Source: Amorphophallus konjac (lineage: Eukaryota > Streptophyta > Magnoliopsida > Alismatales > Araceae). From it: a DNA stretch of 64,000 nucleotides. The stretch lies in NCBI GenBank assembly GCA_022559845.1, contig CM040126.1, forward strand, positions 141,430,064 through 141,494,063. The letters are read 5' to 3'. The translations under genes and the position numbers were made by a program. Below are positions 1-9,145 of the stretch, in pieces. Position 1 is the first letter of the stretch, and each line of letters opens with the position of its first letter. The notes beneath the pieces are model-generated. The model saw only the letters and a list, made by a program, of their open reading frames with translations. It was not told the origin of the DNA and searched no databases.

Positions 1-87
1 ATGGCATAAACATGCACATGACATACATTCATTGAAAATCTGATGCATATAGGACTGTTTGTATTGCATTGTCATGCATGACCACTT

Positions 88-195
88 GGTATATAAATGG
101 AAAGCTACTAAAGGGCAGAGGAAATCTGTCTAGAGGTTCTTACTATGTGTGAGATGGTCTTTTAGGCCAAGTTCTCCGCCAAGTACCAAGGGTCA
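88..195 (+). other. Conserved structured block, copy in element A
   Basis: A stretch of about 108 bp that recurs once downstream of gag in B (11858-11964), diverged at 21655-21770 and truncated in C near 17790. It starts GGTATATA and ends near CCGCCAAGTACC. It can form a hairpin GGCAGA(114-119)/TCTGTC(125-130) with a 5-nt loop, and GGTC(156-159)/GGCC(165-168) using a G-U pair. The other copies keep the pairing with different bases. The function is unknown; it could be an RNA signal of the genomic transcript. Confidence 0.45.
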
Positions 196-594
196 AATTT
201 GCATTTCAGAGAATGTCTACATTTTCATGTGAATATTTTACTTCATGCCCCTGCATACATGAAGTTAATTGCATTGCATTTCTTTACATTGAAAATGTCA
301 AAAAGATAGATTGAATGCATACATTTAGGGGGAGCATTATTCATACATCTGAAATCACTCAACTGTTTTTAGATTTACTGCATAGCATGTTAAATCTATT
401 GTTGCATAGTCATTCATCATCTACATTGTCTACATGACATATAGGATGATTCAGTGTTTTTAGTTACAGGGAATCATTGCATAGCATATCACTTCTTTGA
501 AAAATCAAAAAAAAAGGGGGGGAAGGGAAATGTCACTGCATATAGATAGGGGGAGCATGCTTAATCCGTTCCTCTCAGCTATATGATTAATCTT

Positions 595-1287
595 CACTAC
601 CAGAAAAAGCGAGATTACAGACGGAATTTTCAGACGGAAATTTCCGTCTGAAATTTGTGACGGATTATTTTCCGTCGGAAATCCCGTCTGAAATATGCAA
701 GTACACACTGAATTTCAAACGGAAATTTGTGACAGAAAATATTCCGTCACAAATTTCAGACGGAATTTGTGACAGAATTATTAAACTGTCAGAAATTTAT
801 AACCAAGAATTTGTGACGGTCACATTTGTGACGGAATCCGTCTGACAATCCGTCACAAATGTGTCTTCTCACGGATTTTAAGACGAAAATTAATCCGTCA
901 CAAAATTTTTGCGCCCCAAATCCGTCGCAAATGTGCCTTTGCGACGGATTTGGGGCGCAAAAATTTTGTGACGGATTAATTTCCGTCTGAAAATCCGTGA
1001 GAAGACACATTTGTGACGGATTATCAGACGGATTCCGTCACAAATGTGGCCGTCACAAACTCTTGGTTACAAATTTCTGACAGTTTAATAATTTCGTCAC
1101 AAATTCCGTCAGAAATTTGTGACGGAATATTTTCCATCACAAATTTCCGTCTGAAATTCGGTGTGTACTTGCATATTTCAGACGGGATTTCTGACGGAAA
1201 ATAATCCGTCACAAATTTCAGACGGAAATTTCCGTCTGAAATTTCCGTCTGAAAATTCTGTCTGTAATCCCGCTTTTTCTGGTAGTG
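595..1287. mobile_element. Non-autonomous CACTA foldback element, 693 bp
   Basis: Both ends read CACTACCAGAAAAAGC inward, the CACTA (En/Spm-type) terminus. The element is flanked by the 3-bp direct repeat CTT (592-594 and 1288-1290), the target-duplication length of this superfamily. The whole element is one imperfect palindrome centred near 938, with a very short loop in a GTGCCTTTG region. Both arms are built of alternating CAGACGGAAATTTG and TGTGACGGA units. The two strands therefore give nearly the same 62-residue frames; these come from the palindrome and are not genes. No transposase is present, so it must have been moved in trans. A transcript would fold into a hairpin of about 340 bp, a good source of small RNA. 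Confidence 0.9.
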
Positions 1288-3009
1288 CTTGTCATATCTG
1301 AAGTGTCAGTGATTCCATCATGTAAAGTGGTATCAAATGATTTCTTGACTACTTCTGAAGTTGTTCATAATCTGAATGCATACCTTACTGGTATCTGTTT
1401 GTCTCTCCTAAATCTGCTGAATGAGAGCTTTTCCTCTATTCAGTCAACTTTGAATCTCTTTGCTCAAGAGCAGCTCATTTGCTACAATTCTTCAGAATCA
1501 TGCTGTTTAGTGAATATTCTCACTTGAATTACTCTGCTGAGATATGAAGTAAACCTTCAGCCTGAATACTACTTCATAAAAGTTAAAATATCTTTAATGA
1601 GGAACCTTCCATTATACATGCTTAAGAACATTTGTTAACTGGAAGTGGCTTAAGTCTTATGTACTCTTGTTTGGTCACAAGAAACTTGAAAATATCTGTT
1701 TCAACCTCTTAATAAACTTTAACTTTCTGCTTCATGTAAATTCATGTAAGACTTTCTGAAATCTGAAAAGTTGATATCCATGTCTACGTTGACTGAGATA
1801 TATAGTGTATGTGGTTGCTCCTAAACAACTAACTTGTTCTGAATCCTTTATAAGTAAAAGTATGGACAGAGCAATTACTGTGGTTACTGAGAAACCTGTC
1901 CAAAGGATTGTGTCATGAAGTACCATGGTTAACTCTATTTAAAGAGATGATTGGAAATTATTGTGAAAATATGGCAGAGCAATGTCATAGTTGTATTGAG
2001 TAACTGGGCATTCTGGCCTCTGATCAAGGTGTATCCTCATGCCAAAGATACTTTTAATGCTACCTCTGTTCTCTAAAATGGGAGAAACAATACGGTTGTC
2101 ACATTAAGTAACTGGGGATTCTGACATCTGATCAAGGTGTCTCTCCACGTCAAAAGGTGTTGATAAACCAAAATTGTTCATTAAAGAAAGATTTGAACAA
2201 GTGTAAATCAAATTTTGAAAGAACAAGTAAAATTCAGGAGCATTCACTTATGTTTCTTTTAAAGCTATCATGGAAAGTAAACTAATTAAGATAGAAGTTG
2301 GTTGAACTAGAATCTTATATGAGCTTGTAGTTTTTTTTTATTAAGGGTTGGTTCAGATATGAGTACAATTTCTTTTGAAAAATTTCAGTTTACATCATTC
2401 TTAAACCATATCTGACAATCAAGGTTTCATAAGCTTTTATGATGGAGGAATCCAGAACTTAAGACTTTGATTTTATGAAGTTGGTATCTTGCTGAAAAGT
2501 TCATTATCTCAATTTTCACAAATCGTTGAATCTGCTCATCCTATTGCCCTTTATCACTGTGATTTGATTCAGACTGGTTGTCATATATGAGAGTTGCTAT
2601 CTCTGGATAACAAGAGTTCATCCTTGTAGATTTCTCTTGCATCATGAATCATAAGGGTAGAATTCTCTGGTCTGGTTAAGAGACTATATGCATAAGGGGA
2701 CAATGTGCTAGATTGTCTGATCATGTTGTATGTCTGCATTAGCTCTATATCTTCTGCCATGTCAAAGGGGGAGTATTTGTTGCATATACATGACTGCATA
2801 AGTTGTTTGACTAAGGGGGAGAATTGATTTAAATGCTTCTGATATTATGTTGCACTCATCTGCTGAACTATATTGGGTGTCTCATATGACATCACTAGAT
2901 TATCAAAGTATTATTTTTTCTTTTTGATGAAGTCAAAGGGGGAGAATACTTTGATGAGTCTAGTCTGAATATTCCATTTTCTTCATTCATAAGACTCATA
3001 GTATTGCCA

Positions 3010-3028
3010 TCATCAAAAAGGGGGAGAT
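3010..3028 (+). promoter_or_regulatory. Polypurine tract of element A
   Basis: A CATCAAAAAGGGGGAGATT tract directly before the LTR start TGTTGG at 3029. It primes plus-strand DNA synthesis. The same tract precedes the 3' LTRs of C (before 19337) and E (before 36859). Confidence 0.85.
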
Positions 3029-3286
3029 TGTTGGATATTATGTTTTGATGATGACAAACACTATAACTCTCATATGTTTGATGTCATATGTGTTGACTTA
3101 TGTTTTGATGATGACATTGTTTTCGTGTGCTCTGATGATGACAAATTGATGTCTTATGTGTTTACTTCATTCAGAACTACTCATTCAGAACTTGGTACAT
3201 TGATTAACTGTGAGCATGGCATAGTGTGTTCACTCATCTGTCTGCGTGAGTCACCAAGTCCACACATTGCTATGTGTGCTCTTCGT

Positions 3287-5560
3287 AAAGTCTATACAAT
3301 GCCATTTGTTCATGCAACTTAGCAAGTCTGTACAGTCTGTGTTCACAACACAAAGTCTGTACTTCGCATGCTCTCACAATCGCCAAGTCTATTCACCGTG
3401 TTGCTCACTAAGTCTTAAAGTCTGTACAGGGTAGTTCATTCATTACTCTATCTGCCAAGTGTCTACATCAGTCAGCATTGCCTGATTTCATCAAGTCCAT
3501 ACATCCACATGCTAGCACACACTAAGTCTGTACAGCCCATGTACAAGGTCTCATGCATATTGAATGTAAAGTCTATACATCGTCCAGTGTATTGCTGCAT
3601 GCCATGAAGTCTGTATAGAGTCTTTGTATCGTGTGCTTCGCATTTGGGAATCAAAGTATGTACATTGGCAGAGGAACTGCATCAAGTCTATACACTGTCT
3701 TTGGTTTTTAAAGTCGATACATTGCCTTTGTTTTAAAGTCTAGACATCGCTGTTTTGGCCTTTGAAGCGTTCAAGTTAGTACATCGGACACTTGTTCATG
3801 CATGTTTGCAAGTCTATACACTGGCTCTGTTAAGTCTATACACTCCTCATCTTTACCTTTGTTCCAAGCCAAAGTCTGCATATTGGAAGAGTCTATACAT
3901 TGAAAGTGTGTACATTGTTCAGCTGCCTTGATCAAGTCTGTACAGCGAGCACGTCCTTGTGTTTCAAGCAATTCGCCAAGTCTATACAATGGCTTCGACA
4001 CTCCAAGTCTATACAACGGCTTTGGCATTCCAAGTCTATACAACGCCCAAGTCTGTACAGCCATCAGTGAACCCTCCAAGCCTATACATCCAGTTGAACG
4101 CAAAGTCTACACATCACTCCACATCTTTTCCTACGCTTGGCCAAGTCTATACACTCATACATTTTCCTACGTTCTGGCCAAGTCTACACAACGCTTGCCT
4201 GACTTCTGTTTCAAGTCTATACATTCATTCATCTGAAGCTTCATCAAGTCTGTACAACGCTGCTTTGTCAAAGCCTGTACATCGCAGCTGTGTTGAAGTC
4301 TGTACAACCAATCTCTTGCCAAAGTCTATACATCCACAGTGGATCTTCAAAGTCTGAACATCCGTTCACTACACTCAAGTCTATACATCCACAGTGGAAC
4401 GCCAAGTCTGTACATTGGCCTCAAGCTTCACAAGTCTACACATTGTCTTCAGCTTCAAGTCTGTACAGTGGGTCAACCTGCCAAGTCTATACATTGGACT
4501 CTGTTTCACAAAGTCTACACATTGGACTGTGCTCCGCCAAGCCTATACATTGGGTTCGGCTCTGCAAGTCTGTACACTGGTCCTCAGATGTTCCAAGTCT
4601 ATACATCGCTGATTGGGCTAAAGTCTGTACAGTCGTTTGGAAAGTCTATACTTTGTGAAGTCTACACATTGGCTTCTCATTTGCATCAGAGTCTATACAC
4701 TGGTTCAAGCTGCAAGTCTATACATTGGCGATTGGGCATCCAAGTCTAGACATTGATCTACTATTCAAGCTTTGATTCAAAGTCTGTACATCCGATCGCC
4801 TCAGTCAGTGTCTCATGCTTTCAAGTATATGCATTGGCATATGCATTCACATGTGAAGTCTATACATCCTGTGGCTTGTACTTCGACTTAACGTTCTTCA
4901 GCAGAGTATATACTCTTCAGAGGTTAAGTCTGAACATCCATCTTTGTAGACTGTACACACTTCAGCAAATGTTCATCCCCTTCAAACGAAGTCTATACAC
5001 TCTTTCCTTCACGCCATCAAGTGTGTACACTGCCTTCCCAGGGACTCTTTCATCAAGTCTATACAGACTTAGCGAAAGCTCAGCAAGTTTGTACACTAGT
5101 TTGTCTGGCACGTTAACATGAAGTCTATACACCAGTTTGTCTGGCACGTTAACATGAAGTCTGTACACTGGTTTCTCTGGCACGTTAACACTAAGTCTAT
5201 ACACTCGTTCGCTATCATGAAGTCTATGCATTCGTTTGATAAGCTTCAACTATATACACTCAATATCAAGCTTCAGGTCTATACACTGTGTTGCATCACA
5301 TGCTTCACCCAAAGTCTGTACACCCGATTCTCTCATGCACTTCACAGAAGTCTACACATTCTATCTTGTGATGATAATGCATTCATGTTACAAGTCTATA
5401 CACTGAGAGCACATGTTACAAGTCTATACACTCTCAGTGTACGTACTTGATCATCTGCTGTTCTAAAGTATATACATTCGGTTGCTTATCACGCTGCATC
5501 TTTTAAGTCTGTACACTGCTACTTTTACATTAAGTCTATACATTCTGCTGATCGACTGAA
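3287..5560 (+). repeat. Spaced-core array (AAGTCTRTACAT) in U3 of LTR A
   Basis: Dozens of copies of a 12-bp core, AAGTCT[A/G]TACA[T/C/G], all on the plus strand. In the regular central part, cores start at 4322, 4350, 4377, 4404, 4432, 4457, 4483, 4511, 4539, 4566, 4595 and 4621, a step of 25-29 bp (mean about 27). The 13-17 bp between cores share no obvious sequence. Variants include AAGTCTACACAT, AAGTCTGAACAT and AAGTCCATACAT. The unit is near nine codons, so open frames run through it on both strands; these drift between frames and are not genes. Confidence 0.9.
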
Positions 5561-5591
5561 GTATTGTTTCATTAAACCTACAGAGTCTGGG

Positions 5592-5650
5592 CACGTGACA
5601 CTAGGCTGGCATCTGGAACGCAATCCAAGATGCTGAGAGGTCACCACGTG
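5592..5650 (+). promoter_or_regulatory. G-box pair of LTR A
   Basis: Two CACGTG hexamers, at 5592-5597 and 5645-5650, lie between the array and the TATA box. CACGTG is the core of plant G-box and ABRE sites, bound by bZIP and bHLH factors. The same pair occupies the same place in C and E, and B has three. Confidence 0.6.
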
Positions 5651-5706
5651 GACTGAAGCTTGGGCGGGAATCGAAAAGAGCACGCCCAAGCACATGCTGA
5701 ACCTGA

Positions 5707-5714
5707 TATAAATA
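5707..5714 (+). promoter_or_regulatory. TATA box of LTR A
   Basis: TATAAATA, 57 bp after the second G-box. It is followed by the purine-rich leader, as in the other LTRs, and marks the U3/R promoter. Confidence 0.75.
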
Positions 5715-6084
5715 GAAGCCTCCGTCCATTGAAATAATAAGACGAAGAAGAGATAACCAGATCTAAAAGAGAAAGAGTGATCGAGATAGACTGACAGTGC
5801 AGCAGAGAGGCTGTGAGCAGAAGAAGAAGAAAGAAGAAGAAGAAAGAAGAAGAAAGAAGAAAGAAGAAACAGAGAGAGAGCCTGCGAAAGAGAAGAAAAA
5901 GAAGAGTGAGAAGAAGAGAGAGCTAGAGCAAAGGAAGCTTCAACTGAAGATCAGTTTATGCTGGACCGTGAATCAAATCCAGGCCAGCCAGCTCATGCGA
6001 GAGCCTTTGTGCAATTTATTCTTCCAGCTTTCTGTTGCTGCGTTTTTTGTTTTTCCTTTTAAACCTTCAACAGTTGTTCTTCCG

Positions 6085-6395
6085 ACTCTCTTGTGTGAGG
6101 TCGGGTTCCCTTCGGTTGGGAGGAAGAGAGGTCCGAGACCTCTAGTTTGCAGGTGGCTTGGTGTCACCTGTGCTTCCCTCTGGGTTTCAGAGGAAGAGAG
6201 ACTTAGGTCTCTAGGTTTCCCTCCGGTTTGGAGGAAGGGAGGATTGATCCTCCGGTTCTGGTCTTGTGGTTGCAAGACTAGGTGTTCCCTCCTGGTCTGG
6301 AGGAAGAGAGACTTCCGTCTCTGGTTTCCAAGTGGCTGGGAGTCACTTGGGGTGTCCCTCCGGTTGGGAGGAAGAGGGGAGGTTGTTCCCTTGGT
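6085..6395 (+). repeat. Leader hairpin repeats of LTR A
   Basis: Repeated modules of the form TCCCTCC-GGTTTG-GAGGAAGGGA, each able to form a short hairpin, mixed with others such as CCAAGTGG...CACTTGG. The same module set is in both LTRs of E. They lie downstream of the TATA box and so should be in the transcript. The 260-residue frame crossing this leader (5797-6579) is Lys/Glu-rich and then repeat-derived; I do not call it a gene. Confidence 0.65.
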
Positions 6396-6458
6396 CAAGC
6401 TGTGTGGCAGCAATTTGTTGCAGACTGAGTCTGCAGTTTCTAGCCTAGCTAGTGGAAG

Positions 6459-6511
6459 CCTCACTCCGGTTTGGAGTGAGGGGTGGACGTATGTCTTTGG
6501 ACCGAACCACC
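6459..6511 (+). other. Twin conserved RNA hairpins, LTR A
   Basis: Hairpin 1 is CCTCACTC(6459-6466)/GAGTGAGG(6474-6481). Hairpin 2 follows at once: GGTGG(6482-6486)/CCACC(6507-6511), then CTAAAAA. Both recur at the equivalent place in B, C, D and E, with matched changes in both arms in several families. Confidence 0.65.
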
Positions 6512-6767
6512 TAAAAATCTTGGTGTTCTCTTGTGGTGTGTTTTTCCTTATATGTTATTTTCTCTGCTGCGATCTTTAGATGTTTGGTTAGGAGCGTGTG
6601 AGAGCTAGTAGATTTGTGTTGTCTTGCTGAGTTGCTTCTAAGTATTTTCAGCACATTTCATCAGCTGCTTTTAATTTCGCATACTTGAGCATTAGAGTTT
6701 TAATTGGGTGATTTTAGAGCAGGATACATTCACCCCCCCCTCTGTATCCAGGCCTTGCATCCTATCA

Positions 6768-7470
6768 TATAGAAGGTTGATGCACATTACATCTCTGGAT
6801 ATAGAAGGTCGATGCACATTTTGCCTAACTGTATACAAGGCCGGTGCAGTTTTTACTTTGACATACAAGAGTCTGAGCACATGTGACTTCAAGGTCGGTG
6901 CAATAAAGTCTGAGCATATGTAACTTTAATGGTCGATGCACATTTGGAACTCATGTCTTGCATGTAACACTTAGGTCTGTGCAGTTTTTTTGCATGTAAC
7001 ACATATAGGTCTGAGCATGTTTTTGAGTTTATGCACATATAGTCTATGCATGTTCATAAAGTCTGTGCATGTTTGCTGAAGTGTACACAAAAGGTCGATG
7101 CATATGTGTCCTGTGCACATAGAAGGTCTGAGCACATGTACAGCATAGGTCTGTGCATATGCACTGTCTGCTATCTGAAGTCTGTGCACATAGGCTAGCG
7201 ATAGCATGTAAGGTCTGAGCAAATTTGCATCATCGCATGCTTAGGTCGGTGCACATTCAGTAGCTTGCATTGTCAGGTATGTTCACATCTGCAACATAGC
7301 AGAATGGAGTCTGTGCACATTTGCACGATAGCATGAATAAGGTCTGTGCACATTTGCACATAGAACTCTAGGTCTGTGCACTTGTTTGAGCATTCATGCA
7401 TATGGTCAATGTTAATGTGTCTAAGATTAGCATTAAGTCAGTGTATCATGTTCAGCCAAGACTGTGCATC
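6768..7470 (+). repeat. Spaced-core array (AAGGTCTGTGCACAT) in U3 of LTR B
   Basis: About twenty or more copies of a core resembling AAGGTCTGTGCACAT, with variants TCGATGCACAT and TCTGAGCAT, spaced irregularly at about 20-45 bp. The core looks like a relative of the AAGTCTGTACAT core in A, C and E, with GCAC in place of AC. Spacers are unrelated. Confidence 0.8.
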
Positions 7471-7681
7471 ATTATCTACACTCTAAGGCATTCGCATATA
7501 CATCATTCTTTACCTCTTTGACCTATGTGTGAGTGATATAATATTGGATAAATTTGCATCTGACTAGAAACTGTTTGATGAAATGTTTTTATCTCTTACT
7601 GGCAGGAACTTCATCAAACATGTGAAGGTGAGAACGCATCAAGAACTCAGGCAAACACGTGAGCTTGAACTAAAGTTCAGG

Positions 7682-7782
7682 CACGTGATTCCAAGTCACC
7701 CAATGATGGGCACATGTCTCCAGAACAGCAGATTGTTAGCACGTGATCCAAGGTAGATGCGTCTAGAGGATTCTACCACGTG
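7682..7782 (+). promoter_or_regulatory. Three G-boxes of LTR B
   Basis: CACGTG at 7682-7687, 7740-7745 and 7777-7782, upstream of the TATA box at 7887. LTRs A, C and E have two. Confidence 0.6.
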
Positions 7783-7886
7783 AATCAGCTCACTTATCTG
7801 CACTTGACGCGTGTCGTCTCCGATTAGGCGGGAACGAGCCCTCCACACGCTCAATGCGTGAGCTCGTGGGTCCCCAGGCCTAAAGC

Positions 7887-7895
7887 TATATAAAG
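7887..7895 (+). promoter_or_regulatory. TATA box of LTR B
   Basis: TATATAAAG, followed by a purine-rich leader from about 7915, in the order seen in the other LTRs. Confidence 0.7.
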
Positions 7896-8594
7896 CCCTT
7901 CTACGATCGGAGCAAAGGATAGAGGACAATAAGAAGATGTGGAGAGAAGATAGCTAGAACCTGGAAGAGCGGAAGAGCAGAAGAGCCAAAAGATAGGAGA
8001 GAGAAGAATTGAGAGTGTAGTAGAAAAGAAAAGAGAGCTCGAGAGATAGAAGAAGGGAATTAGGATGATCAGAGAGAAGAGCAAGGAAGCTCGAAGAGAG
8101 AGAGATTAGAAGCAGTCTGAGAGAGCAGCAGAGAAGAAGAAATATGAGAAGAAAATAGAGTGCCATAATTCAGCAGAAATATGAGAGAAAGAAGAGTGAG
8201 TCCGAGAGAAAAAAGTGATCGTGAGATTGTGAAGAAGAGGGATCTCGAGAGAAGAGATTGTGAAACAATTGAAGCAGTTCTTGAAGATTTGTCTCTACTA
8301 GCCTTTGGATCAGATCCAAGCCAGTCTGCTCCTACGAGAGCTACATTTTATCTATTTTTTTATTTCCAACTTTCCGTTGCTGTGTCTTGATTTTATTTTC
8401 TCTACTAAACTTCAAGCTGTGTGTTAGTAGAGCTAAGCTGTAATGCTCAGCGAGTGAGGTGGATACCTCGGATAGCAAGCTGTGATGCTCAGCGGTCTAT
8501 AAGCCAAGCTGTAATACTCAGTGGACATAAGCTGTTGGGCGCAACAGTTCAAGCTGTTAGGCAGCAGTAAGGCTCACTCTGGTTAGAGTTGGGG

Positions 8595-8631
8595 GATGGA
8601 CGTAGGTCTGCGGGCAGTAGATTGAACCATC
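8595..8631 (+). other. Conserved leader hairpin 2, LTR B
   Basis: GATGG(8595-8599) pairs with CCATC(8627-8631). The other families have GGTGG/CCACC here, so a G-C pair is replaced by A-T in both arms at once. Hairpin 1 upstream (CTCACTC near 8574) is weak in this copy. Confidence 0.55.
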
Positions 8632-9004
8632 TAAAAATGATCTGTGCAGTGGTTTACTTGCTTATTTCTCAAATTCACCATAGATGTATGATTAGGCTCA
8701 TCGCTTCTGATTAGTTTAGATTAAGTTGATTTCACCGTGTGTTTCAATCATCTACAATTTGATCCCTGCTGAGTGTCTAAGGAAACTGGCTGGTTGTGCA
8801 TGTTAAGTGTTCGAGTGAGATTCACATAAGATTAACAGATTAAGTGTTTGAGTGTGAATCTTACTAGAACAACCGTATTACTAGATCATGGAGTTTAATT
8901 CCGCAAGATTTTATAAGTACAGTTTTAATTGGGCAAATTTCTTAAAGGGGATTCATTCACCCCCCCTCTGAATCCGGTTTGCGCCATCACTTAGATTCAA
9001 TAAT

Positions 9005-9016
9005 TCGTATCAGAGC
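9005..9016 (+). promoter_or_regulatory. Primer-binding site of element B (mutated)
   Basis: TCGTATCAGAGC directly after the LTR. It differs at one base from TGGTATCAGAGC, the complement of the 3' end of plant initiator tRNA-Met, seen intact in C and E. Confidence 0.75.
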
Positions 9017-9145
9017 GGATCTCTGATTGTCCAGATCCAACGATTTGCAGAGGATCTTGCTGTATTTGGTGCTATACTATTTTTTGCCATCTTATTCTGG
9101 TGCATTACTCATTGAGCATTTATTGCTTTAAATCTGTTTGATAAA

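Larger units (their letters stand above)
1..3028 (+). mobile_element. Element A, internal 3' region (Sirevirus-like, non-coding)
   Basis: AT-rich sequence with no convincing coding frame, leading into the polypurine tract and 3' LTR of element A. Its last part (about 2580-3028) closely matches 36400-36858 of element E, including the stretch before the LTR, so A and E belong to related families. Several GGGGGAG tracts are scattered through it (near 330, 548, 2766, 2813, 2937 and 3020). Extra polypurine tracts are a known trait of Sireviruses. The 5' part of element A lies outside the window. A CACTA foldback element interrupts it at 595-1287. Confidence 0.7.
3029..6767 (+). repeat. 3' LTR of element A
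   Basis: Starts TGTTGG directly after the polypurine tract and is read here to end at CTATCA (6767). The order is a short unique head, a core-motif array (3287-5560), two G-boxes, a TATA box at 5707, a purine-rich leader (5820-5940), repeated leader hairpins (6085-6390), the twin hairpins at 6459-6511 and a C-rich tail (CACCCCCCCC at 6731). This order matches the LTRs of E and C. The right end is inferred: sequence after 6767 switches at once to a different array motif, as expected if A landed inside the LTR of B. The matching target repeat lies outside the window. Confidence 0.75.
6768..9002 (+). repeat. 5' LTR of element B, right-hand part
   Basis: Remainder of a Sirevirus-type LTR whose left part is not seen; element A appears to be inserted in it. 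The order is the AAGGTCTGTGCACAT array, three G-boxes, a TATA box at 7887, a purine-rich leader, AAGCTGTAATGCTCAGCG modules (8430-8560), a hairpin block (8595-8631) and a C-rich tail ending near 9002 just before the primer site. The last two bases read TA rather than the usual CA, so this end is probably mutated. Confidence 0.75.

Noticed and set aside
657..1212. Two nearly identical 62-residue frames on opposite strands
   Set aside because: They are the two arms of the CACTA palindrome read on opposite strands, not a gene pair.
3287..5560. Repeat-spacer layout resembling a CRISPR array
   Set aside because: Cores are only 12 bp, degenerate and inside the LTR of a plant retrotransposon, with no cas genes. 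The likeness is in form only.
5797..6579. 260-residue frame in the leader of LTR A
   Set aside because: It starts in a GAAGAA tract and continues through hairpin repeats; the related E leader does not keep it open as one frame.
7954..8390. Short frames in the purine-rich leader of LTR B
   Set aside because: Low complexity; the position matches the untranslated leader of the other LTRs.
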